From Flavobacterium sp. (GTDB taxonomy: Bacteria; Bacteroidota; Bacteroidia; Flavobacteriales; Flavobacteriaceae): a stretch of 10,000 nt of DNA. Where the stretch lies: NCBI RefSeq assembly GCF_020217025.1, contig NZ_JAIWOF010000100.1, positions 1 through 10,000 on the forward strand. The letters run 5' to 3'. The notes beneath the pieces are model-generated. The model did not search any database. It was not told where the DNA came from and saw only the letters and a program-made list of their open reading frames with translations. Numbering within the stretch: the first letter of the stretch is position 1; each line of letters opens with the position of its first letter. The translations under genes and the position numbers were made by a program. This document shows, piece by piece, positions 1 through 6,988 of this stretch.

Positions 1-2080
1 GTTTTCCTCTAAAAAGAGAAGAATCATAAGTTGTTATTATTATTTTATCATCTGATGAAATTTCAGCATCATCAATAATTGTTGTTGAATTAACAACATC
101 ATAATTAAAAGATGAGTCTAAGCTTCCATCATTATTTAATTTTAATATTTTTTTATTAATCCCATTAACAACAAAATCTCCAATAACAACTATTTTACCA
201 TTAAAAGACACTAATATTTTATCAACATTTGCTGAAGTAATTTGACTATCTAATACAAAAGTATCATCGGGCACTAAAAAATAAGTTGCATTATACCTTC
301 TTAACCCTCTAAAAGTACCAGCCCCTTGACCTCCAACTAAAATTTTTGAATCATTCTGATATACAAGACTTTTAACATTATAACCACAATCATAACCAAC
401 AGAATATTGTCCATTTGCATTTAGAATAACTAAATTATAATTTGGACTATCATTGTATCCTGAGAAGTTCCCTCCAACTAAAAGGAATTCATTATCTAAT
501 GGTAAAATTGCGTTAATTGAGGTACCATAACTCGAAGTTCCAAAACCATTTTGGTATATATTAAAACTAACATCTCTTGAGCCATCTAAATTTAACTTAA
601 CAATCTGTTTAACGTTTTCATCATTATAGTTAGAAATATAACCTGATAAGTAAATTTTATTCTTCGATTTATTAAACGAAATAAGATTAAGTGATTGATT
701 ACCATAACCATCAAAACCTTCATCATTACCATAATTCATTGAGTTATCAATTGAACCATCATTATTCAATTTGATAAATAATCTTTTTAACTCTCCATTA
801 TACAAATGAAAAGTGCCACACAAATATAAATCATTATTATTATCTTCTAATATATCATAAACTGAGTAATCATAAAAACCTTTAGTAATATTATTAAAAT
901 TAGTTTGTCTTGTACCATCTTGATTAACAATAGCTAAAAAGACAGAATATTTTCTTTTATAATTAAAATAATAATTTTGTGAACCAGAAATAAGCATTTT
1001 TTCATCACTAAAAAATGATATTGATTTTATTATACCTAGGCTATTGTAATTAACATTTTCATTAAAAGCTGAGTCAATAGATCCATCATTATTTAATCTT
1101 AAGATATTATCAACAACATTTCCATTATGCAAATTAAAAGCTCCAACCACTACTATTTTACCATCTTGTTGAATAACAAAATCATTAACTACAGAAGAGA
1201 CACTGCTCTGAGTATAAAAACCAGCAAAACCAATATTAAAGGATGAATCTACTGTTCCATCTAAAAATAATCTAATGAAGTTTCTTGAAGAGTTTCCTCC
1301 TGCTCCTGTAAACCTGCCTCCAACATAAATAAATTGATTTGTTGCTTTGATATTAAAAATAGGATTATAAATCCCCGAAGCAGTTGAAAATGTTATTGTT
1401 AAAAATGTAGTATCCAATGTTCCATCTAAATTTAACCTCGATAAAAGTTTAACATAACCTAAATTATCACTATGAGCTACAATATATTTTCCATTAGATA
1501 ATACACATACTTTTCCATAAATTATACTTTGATTAGGATTGAATGTATTGTCTACTGTTCCATTTACATTTAATCTCTTAAAAATATTTCCACTTGAAGT
1601 TTGTGCAACTAAACTAATTTTACCATCTGGATTTAAGTAAATTTCACCTTTAGTTGGAACATTATATAAGTATAATTGAAAGTTAAAAGATGTATCTAAA
1701 CTTCCATCTGCGTTTAGACGTACGATATTTTTTACATTAACACTATTGTATTTGTTGAAACTTCCTAAAACAAGTATTTTACCATCTGGTTGTATTACAA
1801 AATCTTTTATAAAGACTTCATCGCCAGATGTAGCTTCAAACCCTATTCCTGTATTAAAACTTACATCCAACAAATTATTATTAAGTCGTATTATTTTATT
1901 TTTAGTTATGATCATAATTTTTTGATCATCTAAAACAACACTTTTCAAAACTTCATTATTTACAAAATAATGATTTAAAGGTAAATCAAATTGGTTAAAA
2001 TCAGAATCTCTTGTAAAAGCATCTTGAATTTGAGCATTTACCATAAAAGAAAAAAAGAATAAAAAGTATAGTTTTTTCAT
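1..2080 (-). CDS. Secreted delta-60 repeat (beta-propeller-like) protein, C-terminus beyond window
   Basis: This minus-strand frame is open from the ATG at 2078-2080 to the window edge: 693 codons with no stop. Residues 1-17 form a signal peptide (MKKLYFLFFFSFMVNA, then Gln-Ile-Gln), so export through Sec and signal peptidase I is predicted. The rest is built of about eleven degenerate repeats of 50-75 residues. Each carries a core like RLNxDGSxDxxFN, and many also have a DGKILVxGxF strand pair (for example DGKILVLGSF and DGKIVVVGAF). This is the delta-60 repeat pattern (TIGR02608 type), expected to fold as beta-propeller blades. No enzymatic motif is visible. In the family, such proteins are large cell-surface or secreted proteins, often ending in a type IX secretion sorting domain; that end lies outside the window. 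Function is unknown. The start is supported by the signal peptide and by a promoter-like element 19 bases upstream. Confidence is high for the gene and family, low for any role. Confidence 0.88.
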   Translation of the reverse strand, partial: MKKLYFLFFFSFMVNAQIQDAFTRDSDFNQFDLPLNHYFVNNEVLKSVVLDDQKIMIITKNKIIRLNNNLLDVSFNTGIGFEATSGDEVFIKDFVIQPDGKILVLGSFNKYNSVNVKNIVRLNADGSLDTSFNFQLYLYNVPTKGEIYLNPDGKISLVAQTSSGNIFKRLNVNGTVDNTFNPNQSIIYGKVCVLSNGKYIVAHSDNLGYVKLLSRLNLDGTLDTTFLTITFSTASGIYNPIFNIKATNQFIYVGGRFTGAGGNSSRNFIRLFLDGTVDSSFNIGFAGFYTQSSVSSVVNDFVIQQDGKIVVVGAFNLHNGNVVDNILRLNNDGSIDSAFNENVNYNSLGIIKSISFFSDEKMLISGSQNYYFNYKRKYSVFLAIVNQDGTRQTNFNNITKGFYDYSVYDILEDNNNDLYLCGTFHLYNGELKRLFIKLNNDGSIDNSMNYGNDEGFDGYGNQSLNLISFNKSKNKIYLSGYISNYNDENVKQIVKLNLDGSRDVSFNIYQNGFGTSSYGTSINAILPLDNEFLLVGGNFSGYNDSPNYNLVILNANGQYSVGYDCGYNVKSLVYQNDSKILVGGQGAGTFRGLRRYNATYFLVPDDTFVLDSQITSANVDKILVSFNGKIVVIGDFVVNGINKKILKLNNDGSLDSSFNYDVVNSTTIIDDAEISSDDKIIITTYDSSLFRGK

Positions 2081-2098
2081 TTGTAAGAATTTAAGTTA

Positions 2099-2106
2099 CA
2101 AATATA
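2099..2106 (-). promoter_or_regulatory. Putative -7 promoter element for the delta-60 gene
   Basis: Read on the minus strand this is TATATTTG, an exact match to the Bacteroidota -7 consensus TAnnTTTG. It lies 18 bases before the ATG at 2080, which would give a leader of only about a dozen bases. No clear TTTG -33 box is present, because the expected position falls inside the preceding terminator hairpin. The call is therefore moderate. Confidence 0.42.
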
Positions 2107-2140
2107 AATAAAAAAAGTCCTGACTTTCATCAGGACTTTT
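2105..2140 (-). terminator. Rho-independent terminator of rpsA
   Basis: A perfect 11-bp stem (AAAAGTCCTGA at 2113-2123 paired with TCAGGACTTTT at 2130-2140) closes a 6-base loop. On the minus strand it is followed by a T-rich tract (2116-2110, then TTT at 2108-2106). It starts 24 bases after the rpsA stop codon. The A-tract on the opposite side makes the hairpin nearly symmetric, but no plus-strand gene ends here. Confidence 0.9.
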
Positions 2141-2163
2141 AAATATTAAAAAGAATTCAGAGA

Positions 2164-3930
2164 TTATTTACCTCCTTTTTCCATTTTAGCTTTTAATTCA
2201 GCAAGAATATCGTTATTATCACCTAAAGTAGATGTTTGAGCTGAACTATTTGATGTAGTTTCAACTGCAGTTTTAACGTTTTTCTCTTCTTCTTCTCTGA
2301 AGATAGCTGTATGAGAAGCTACCACTCTTTTGAATTCTTTATTGAACTCAATAACTTTAAAGTCAGCAGTATCTCCTTTTTTCAATTTTTTACCGTCTTC
2401 TTTTTCTAAGTGACGTGTAGGAATGAAAGCAACGATATCGTCACCAAATTCTACAGTAGCTCCTTTGTCAACGATTTCTGAAATTGTTCCGTTGTGGATA
2501 GTTCCAACAGCGAAAGCATCTTCATACTTATCCCAAGGATTTGGAGTTGTTTGTTTGTGACCTAAAGATAATTTACGACCTTCAACATCTAACTCTAAAA
2601 CAACTACATCTAATTTATCACCTACGTTTACAAATTCAGATGGGTGTTTGATTTTCTTAGTCCAAGATAAATCAGAGATATATACTAAACCGTCGATACC
2701 TTCTTCTAACTCTACGAAAATTCCGAAGTTAGTAAAGTTTCTAACGATTCCAGTGTGTTTAGAACCTACTGGGTATTTAGCAGTGATATCAGTCCATGGA
2801 TCTTGCGTCATTTGTTTGATACCTAAAGACATTTTTCTTTCATCTCTATCAAGAGTTAAGATAACCGCCTCTACTTCATCACCAATTTTCATGAAATCTT
2901 GAGCTGATCTTAAGTGAGTAGACCAAGACATTTCAGAAACGTGGATCAAACCTTCAACACCTTCAGCAACTTCGATGAAAGCACCGTAATCAGCTAAAAC
3001 AACTACTTTACCTTTTACTTTATCACCAACTTTTAATTCAGCTCCTAAAGCATCCCATGGATGAGCGTGTAATTGTTTTAAACCTAATTGAATTCTTGTT
3101 TTCTCATCATCGAAATCAAGGATTACAACGTTTAATTTTTGGTCTAATTCTAATACTTCAGATGGGTGGTTGATTCTTGACCAAGATAAGTCAGTGATGT
3201 GGATTAATCCGTCTACACCTCCTAAGTCGATGAATACACCGTAAGAAGTAATGTTTTTAACAACACCTTCTAATACTTGACCTTTTTCTAACTGACCGAT
3301 AATTTCTTTTTTCTGAACTTCGATATCAGCTTCGATAAGCGCTTTGTGAGATACTACTACGTTTTTGAATTCGTGGTTAATTTTAACTACTTTGAATTCC
3401 ATAGTTTTGTTCACATATTGATCGTAATCACGGATTGGTTTTACATCAATTTGAGAACCTGGTAAGAATGCTTCGATTCCGAATACGTCAACGATCATAC
3501 CACCTTTAGTTCTACATTTTACGAAACCATTAACGATTTCTCCTGTTTCATTAGCAGAAATAACTCTATCCCATGCTTTGATAGTTCTAGCTTTTCTGTG
3601 AGATAATACTAACTGACCTGTTTTGTCTTCACGAACGTCGATTAATACTTCTACTTTATCACCAACTTTTAAGTTAGGATTGTAACGGAATTCGTTTAGA
3701 GAGATAACACCTTCAGATTTAGCGTTGATATCAACGATAGCATCTCTATCAGTAATTCTTACAACAACTCCTTCTACTACTTCCTCATCTCCTGTAGAAA
3801 TGAAAGTTTTAGTTACTAGATCTTCAAATTCTTGTAAGTTTTTCTCGTCAACTGCATCAATACCTTCTGCATAGTTGTGCCAGTTAAAATTCGCTAAAAA
3901 CTCTTCTTGTGTTTTGTTAATTTCAGACAT
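2164..3930 (-). CDS. rpsA: 30S ribosomal protein S1
   Basis: Encodes a 588-residue protein S1, which binds mRNA on the small ribosomal subunit and helps unfold and load messages. Six consecutive S1 (OB-fold) domains are visible at about residues 49-112, 129-195, 216-285, 302-372, 388-458 and 475-541. Domains 3 to 5 are the most canonical, with the GxVxxxxxYGxFIxL and GLIHxSxLSW signatures (GLIHITDLSW, GLIHVSEMSW, GLVYISDLSW). Domains 1, 2 and 6 are more divergent, as is usual for S1. A 48-residue N-terminal extension and an acidic then Ser/Thr-rich tail (about 545-588) make it somewhat longer than the 557-residue E. coli protein. The start at 3928-3930 is followed directly by the expected N-terminus. 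There is no Shine-Dalgarno sequence, only an A/T-rich stretch before the ATG. It has its own consensus promoter, a structured leader and its own terminator, so it appears monocistronic. Confidence 0.97.
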   Translation of the reverse strand: MSEINKTQEEFLANFNWHNYAEGIDAVDEKNLQEFEDLVTKTFISTGDEEVVEGVVVRITDRDAIVDINAKSEGVISLNEFRYNPNLKVGDKVEVLIDVREDKTGQLVLSHRKARTIKAWDRVISANETGEIVNGFVKCRTKGGMIVDVFGIEAFLPGSQIDVKPIRDYDQYVNKTMEFKVVKINHEFKNVVVSHKALIEADIEVQKKEIIGQLEKGQVLEGVVKNITSYGVFIDLGGVDGLIHITDLSWSRINHPSEVLELDQKLNVVILDFDDEKTRIQLGLKQLHAHPWDALGAELKVGDKVKGKVVVLADYGAFIEVAEGVEGLIHVSEMSWSTHLRSAQDFMKIGDEVEAVILTLDRDERKMSLGIKQMTQDPWTDITAKYPVGSKHTGIVRNFTNFGIFVELEEGIDGLVYISDLSWTKKIKHPSEFVNVGDKLDVVVLELDVEGRKLSLGHKQTTPNPWDKYEDAFAVGTIHNGTISEIVDKGATVEFGDDIVAFIPTRHLEKEDGKKLKKGDTADFKVIEFNKEFKRVVASHTAIFREEEEKNVKTAVETTSNSSAQTSTLGDNNDILAELKAKMEKGGK

Positions 3931-4047
3931 GCTGATTAAAAAATTTGTATGCCGTGCTTCTAGCGTTTCTTAATGCGAAATAGAAAACAACAGCAGTGTT
4001 TTACTTAAATGATTGACACCTAATGGAAACGCTATCCGCCAAAAGGT
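3931..4047 (-). promoter_or_regulatory. rpsA 5' leader with inverted repeats (candidate autoregulatory RNA)
   Basis: From the promoter position, transcription should begin near 4047, giving a leader of about 115 bases. A perfect 9-bp inverted repeat, TAGCGTTTC at 3961-3969 and GAAACGCTA at 4026-4034, would form a long-range helix in the transcript ending 30 bases before the start codon. Inside it, GGTGU (4020-4016) can pair with ACACU further down (3999-3995). At the 5' edge, CACCU (4048-4044) can instead pair with AGGUG (4021-4017), which uses the same bases as the inner hairpin and encloses one arm of the 9-bp helix. S1 is known to repress its own message in E. coli through a structured leader; that this leader does the same is inference. 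Confidence 0.45.
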
Positions 4048-4049
4048 GC

Positions 4050-4081
4050 GCAAAATTACAACTATATTTTTGATTTACAAA
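4050..4081 (-). promoter_or_regulatory. rpsA promoter (Bacteroidota -33/-7 type)
   Basis: On the minus strand, TTTG at 4081-4078 is followed after 19 bases by TAATTTTGC at 4058-4050. Both boxes and the spacing match the Bacteroidota consensus TTTG-N19-TAnnTTTGC exactly. A transcription start near 4047 is expected. It is divergent from the promoter of the lipoprotein gene at 4127-4157, with 45 bases between the two. Confidence 0.75.
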
Positions 4082-4126
4082 ACTTTGAATACTAGTTTTT
4101 ATTGCGATTCTAACATTTTTTTATGT

Positions 4127-4157
4127 TTTGTAACTGAGTTATTTTGAATACATTTGC
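4127..4157 (+). promoter_or_regulatory. Promoter of the TlpA-like lipoprotein gene
   Basis: TTTG at 4127-4130, 18 bases, then TACATTTGC at 4149-4157, a full match to the Bacteroidota TAnnTTTGC -7 box. The start of transcription should lie near 4160, about 15 bases before the ATG at 4176. The short leader leaves no room for a riboswitch. Confidence 0.68.
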
Positions 4158-4175
4158 GAAAATTAATTTAAAACG

Positions 4176-5300
4176 ATGAAAAAAATAACATTATTAGCTT
4201 TATTTACATTATCAATAATTTCTTGTAACAATTTAAAAGATAATGAATTTCTTATTTCTGGGACAGCAAATGGAATTGAAAACGGGAAAAAAGTTTTTGT
4301 CGAAATTCAAGATGAAAATGGAGTAATCGCAAAAGACACTGGTGTAATTGAAAATGGAAAATTTGAATTAAAAGGATCTACAGATAACATCGACTTAGGT
4401 TTTATTAGAATTGAAAATGAAAAAATTAATTTACCAATAATTCTTGAAGAAGGTAAAATTAAAATTAATATCGTTAAAGATTCGCTTCAAAAATCAACGA
4501 TTGAAGGTACTTTTAACAATGATAAATTCCAAAAATTCAATAACGAATCTGTTGCTATTTTAGAAAAAGTTAAAAAATTTGAAAAAGAGAACAATCCTAA
4601 AATGCAAAAAGCACTAACTGAAAACGACACTGTTACCGTTAACAAAATAAAGAAAGAATACAAAAACTTTCAAAACGATATGAACGATTATTCTAAAACT
4701 TTTATTAAGAATAATCCTGATGCCTTTATTTCTGTTTTGTTATTAGAAAATTTCTTAATGAGAGAATATATTCCTGCAACAGAAATTAAAAGCTTTTATG
4801 ACAAATTGGATAAAAAATTAGTAAATACAAAAAGTGCTCAGAATATTAAAAAAACTCTTGACCTTATGTTAGCAGTTGTTGTTGGTAAACCTGCTCCAAA
4901 ATTCTCTGCAAAATCACCTGAAGGAAAATTAATTTCTTTAGACGAATCATTAGGTAAAGTAACTATTGTTGATTTTTGGGCTTCATGGTGTGCACCATGC
5001 CGTAAAGAAAACCCTAATGTAGTTGCTCTTTACAACGAATACCACAGCAAAGGTTTAAATATAATAGGAGTTTCTTTAGATCAAGACGCTAAAAAATGGA
5101 AAGATGCAATTGCGAAAGACAATTTGAGCTGGATTCATGTTTCTAATCTTAAATATTGGGATGAACCTATTGGAAAACAATACGGTATTTCTTCTATTCC
5201 TGCTACCTTTATTTTAGATGCTAAAGGAAATATTGTGGCAAAAGACTTAAGAGGAGATGCTTTACGCGCAAAAGTAAAAGAACTTTTAGACGCGAAATAA
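4176..5300 (+). CDS. TlpA/ResA-family thiol-disulfide lipoprotein with N-terminal DUF4369 region
   Basis: The 374-residue protein begins with a lipoprotein signal peptide ending in LSIISC, so Cys17 should be lipidated and the protein anchored in the periplasm or outer membrane. Residues about 25-115 are beta-rich, with DUF4369-like features (ISGTANGIENGKKVFVEI, then GKFELKGS). A Lys/Glu-rich, probably helical linker occupies about 120-230. The C-terminal part (about 235-374) is a thioredoxin fold of the TlpA/ResA group: GKPAPKFSAKSPEGK entry, FWASWCAPCRKE with the redox pair Cys272 and Cys275, and cis-Pro342 in SSIPATFILD. This architecture is common in Bacteroidota, where it is often annotated as TlpA disulfide reductase or AhpC/TSA family. 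A role in reducing exported protein disulfides is inferred; the true partner is unknown. The acidic outer-surface export signal described in Bacteroidota is not obvious after Cys17 (Asn-Asn-Leu-Lys-Asp follows). The gene stands alone between its own promoter and terminator. Confidence 0.92.
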   Translation: MKKITLLALFTLSIISCNNLKDNEFLISGTANGIENGKKVFVEIQDENGVIAKDTGVIENGKFELKGSTDNIDLGFIRIENEKINLPIILEEGKIKINIVKDSLQKSTIEGTFNNDKFQKFNNESVAILEKVKKFEKENNPKMQKALTENDTVTVNKIKKEYKNFQNDMNDYSKTFIKNNPDAFISVLLLENFLMREYIPATEIKSFYDKLDKKLVNTKSAQNIKKTLDLMLAVVVGKPAPKFSAKSPEGKLISLDESLGKVTIVDFWASWCAPCRKENPNVVALYNEYHSKGLNIIGVSLDQDAKKWKDAIAKDNLSWIHVSNLKYWDEPIGKQYGISSIPATFILDAKGNIVAKDLRGDALRAKVKELLDAK

Positions 5301-5322
5301 TTCCTTTTATTTATTAAAAATT

Positions 5323-5347
5323 AAAAATCTCCTTAGGGAGATTTTTT
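5323..5347 (+). terminator. Rho-independent terminator after the TlpA-like gene
   Basis: A 10-bp stem (AAAAATCTCC at 5323-5332 with GGAGATTTTT at 5337-5346) closes a TTAG tetraloop. The T run at 5342-5347 forms part of the stem and its tail. It begins 22 bases after the stop codon. Confidence 0.85.
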
Positions 5348-5402
5348 ATGTTTTTCATTTACAGAAGGTTATAAAATAGTCAATAAAATAGTAGTAAATT
5401 CC

Positions 5403-5434
5403 TTTGTAGGAATAAAAAACAATTCTATATTTGC
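5403..5434 (+). promoter_or_regulatory. tRNA-Tyr promoter
   Basis: TTTG at 5403-5406, exactly 19 bases, then TATATTTGC at 5426-5434. Both boxes and the spacing fit the Bacteroidota promoter consensus. Transcription should start near 5437, about 28 bases before the mature tRNA. Confidence 0.72.
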
Positions 5435-5464
5435 AACCGCTTAGTCAAATAAGCAAGATGGCTT

Positions 5465-5546
5465 GGGGAGATACTCAAGCGGCCAACGAGGGCGGACTGT
5501 AAATCCGCTGATTACATCTTCGCAGGTTCGAATCCTGCTCTCCCCA
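5465..5546 (+). tRNA. tRNA-Tyr (anticodon GTA)
   Basis: A complete cloverleaf can be drawn. The acceptor stem pairs GGGGAGA (5465-5471) with TCTCCCC (5539-5545), with discriminator A at 5546. The anticodon stem GCGGA/TCCGC encloses loop CTGTAAA, placing anticodon GTA at 5499-5501, which reads the Tyr codons UAU and UAC. The T arm is GCAGG-TTCGAAT-CCTGC (5522-5538). The variable region of about 13 bases (5509-5521) makes it a class II tRNA, as bacterial tRNA-Tyr normally is. The 3' CCA is not encoded (the next bases are CAAAA), so it must be added after transcription. It is a single tRNA transcript with its own promoter and terminator. Confidence 0.97.
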
Positions 5547-5547
5547 C

Positions 5548-5576
5548 AAAAGCACCTTTTATTAGGTGCTTTTTTT
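5548..5576 (+). terminator. Rho-independent terminator of tRNA-Tyr
   Basis: A 10-bp stem (AAAAGCACCT at 5548-5557 with AGGTGCTTTT at 5564-5573) has a 6-base loop and a T run to 5576. It starts two bases after the discriminator base, so the primary transcript has almost no 3' trailer other than the terminator hairpin. Confidence 0.88.
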
Positions 5577-5592
5577 ATTTCCCTAAATCAAA

Positions 5593-5624
5593 TTTTTTAA
5601 ACCTATACTATTCCTTATATTTGC
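5593..5624 (+). promoter_or_regulatory. pepT promoter
   Basis: TATATTTGC at 5616-5624 is a full match to the Bacteroidota -7 box. The -33 position 19 bases upstream (5593-5596) reads TTTT instead of TTTG. The expected start near 5627 would give a leader of about 13 bases before the ATG at 5640. No Shine-Dalgarno sequence is present. Confidence 0.58.
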
Positions 5625-5639
5625 CTAAATTTATTTATT

Positions 5640-6884
5640 ATGCAACATATTATCGACCGCTTCATAAGCTACGTTACAATAGATACCGAATCAGATCCAA
5701 ATTCTGACACTACACCAAGTACTAAAAAACAACTTGACCTAGCCAATCTTTTAGTAAAAGAACTAAAAGCTATGGGAATGACAGATGTAACTATCGATAA
5801 AAATGGTTACGTTATGGCAACTTTAGAAAGTAATGTAAAACACAATGTTCCAACTATCGGATTTGTATCCCATTATGATACTACTCCTGATTTTACAGGA
5901 GCTAATGTAAAACCGCAAATTGTAAAAAATTACGATGGTGGCGATATCATATTAAACAAAAAACAAAACATCGTTTTATCACCAAGTTATTTTAAAGATT
6001 TACTTTTATACAAAGGACAAACTTTAATTACAACCGATGGTACTACACTTTTAGGAGCTGATGACAAAGCCGGAATCACCGAAATTATGTCAGCAATGGA
6101 ATACCTAATCCAACATCCCGAAATCAAACACGGTAAAATTCGTGTAGGTTTTACACCTGATGAAGAAATTGGTCGTGGTGCACACAAATTTGATGTTGAA
6201 AAATTTGGTTGCGAATGGGCATATACTATGGATGGAAGTCAAATTGGCGAATTAGAATATGAAAATTTTAATGCCGCTGGAGCTAAAATCATATTTAAAG
6301 GAAAAAGCGTTCACCCAGGCTATGCAAAAGGAAAAATGATTAACTCGATGTTGTTAGCCAATCAATTCATTTCTAAATTACCAAAGAACGAAATTCCTGA
6401 AAAAACAAAAGGTTATGAAGGATTTTTCCACGTAGTAGGAATTTCTGGAAGTATTGAAGAAACAGTGGTTGAATTAATCATTCGCGACCATAGTGCTAAA
6501 AAATTCAAAGAAAGAAAAGAGTTTATCCATGAATTAGCGAATAAATTCAATAAAAAGTGGAAAAAACAATTTGGTGAAGATATCGTAATTGCAGAAGTAA
6601 AAGACCAATACTACAATATGAAAGAAAAGGTAAAACCTGTTTTCCATATTGTTGAAATTGCCGAAAAAGCCATGAAAGAATTAGGCATTAAACCAATCAT
6701 AAAACCTATTCGCGGTGGAACTGATGGTTGTCAATTATCATACAAAGGATTGCCTTGCCCAAATATCTTCGCAGGAGGTCATAACTTCCATGGAAAATAC
6801 GAATATGTACCTGTTGAAAGCATGGTTAAAGCTACCGAAGTAATTGTGAAAATTGCAGAAATTACAGCTGCAACTAAAAAATAA
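5640..6884 (+). CDS. pepT: Peptidase T (tripeptide aminopeptidase, M20 family)
   Basis: The 414-residue protein is a full-length peptidase T, a cytoplasmic di-zinc enzyme that removes the N-terminal residue from tripeptides in the last steps of peptide breakdown (EC 3.4.11.4). Metal and catalytic residues of the M20 family are all visible: His78 and Asp80 in SHYDTTPD, bridging Asp141 in LGADDKAG, base Glu175 and ligand Glu176 in PDEEIGRG, Asp198 in TMDGS and His381 in AGGHNFHG. The central lid/dimerisation domain lies at about 210-325 and contains the [11 protein letters not shown] stretch. The N-terminus [19 protein letters not shown] matches the usual PepT start, so the ATG at 5640 is secure. 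No signal peptide is present. A promoter element lies just upstream and a strong terminator follows, so the gene is probably monocistronic. No missing residues or frame problems were seen. Confidence 0.97.
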   Translation: MQHIIDRFISYVTIDTESDPNSDTTPSTKKQLDLANLLVKELKAMGMTDVTIDKNGYVMATLESNVKHNVPTIGFVSHYDTTPDFTGANVKPQIVKNYDGGDIILNKKQNIVLSPSYFKDLLLYKGQTLITTDGTTLLGADDKAGITEIMSAMEYLIQHPEIKHGKIRVGFTPDEEIGRGAHKFDVEKFGCEWAYTMDGSQIGELEYENFNAAGAKIIFKGKSVHPGYAKGKMINSMLLANQFISKLPKNEIPEKTKGYEGFFHVVGISGSIEETVVELIIRDHSAKKFKERKEFIHELANKFNKKWKKQFGEDIVIAEVKDQYYNMKEKVKPVFHIVEIAEKAMKELGIKPIIKPIRGGTDGCQLSYKGLPCPNIFAGGHNFHGKYEYVPVESMVKATEVIVKIAEITAATKK

Positions 6885-6911
6885 ATCAATACTAGAATAG
6901 AAAACTATTAT

Positions 6912-6943
6912 AAAGACAAGCTTTTTGTAGCTTGTCTTTTTTT
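6912..6943 (+). terminator. Rho-independent terminator of pepT
   Basis: An 11-bp perfect stem (AAAGACAAGCT at 6912-6922 with AGCTTGTCTTT at 6929-6939), a 6-base loop and a T run to 6943. It lies 27 bases after the pepT stop and 45 bases before the next start codon. Confidence 0.9.
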
Positions 6944-6944
6944 G

Positions 6945-6952
6945 TATATTCG
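6945..6952 (+). promoter_or_regulatory. Weak -7-like element before the M28 peptidase gene
   Basis: TATATTCG differs from TAnnTTTG at one position. TTTG at 6924-6927, inside the loop and stem of the pepT terminator, lies 17 bases upstream, somewhat short of the usual 19. It is the best candidate between the terminator and the ATG at 6989, but a chance match in AT-rich DNA cannot be excluded. Confidence 0.28.
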
Positions 6953-6988
6953 TACATCATTTTTATTCATTACAAATAAAAACCAATT

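Noticed and set aside
1..2080. DNA tandem repeats or a CRISPR-like array in the AT-rich left end
   Set aside because: Recurring CATCATTATTTAA-like strings reflect the repeated Asn-Asp-Gly-Ser protein motif in a continuous 693-codon frame; spacing is irregular and there are no uniform spacers.
2648..2902. An 84-codon open frame on the plus strand opposite rpsA
   Set aside because: It lies wholly inside rpsA in antisense, has low-complexity composition with no recognisable domain, and no promoter of its own; the six S1 domains on the other strand explain the region.
3931..4175. A small RNA gene or small protein in the divergent rpsA gap
   Set aside because: The space is filled by two promoters and the rpsA leader. 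I found no separate terminator and no credible short reading frame with a start signal.
5301..5639. An integration site or mobile element at the tRNA-Tyr gene
   Set aside because: tRNA genes are common integration targets, but there is no integrase, no direct repeat of the tRNA 3' end nearby, and ordinary housekeeping genes follow on both sides.
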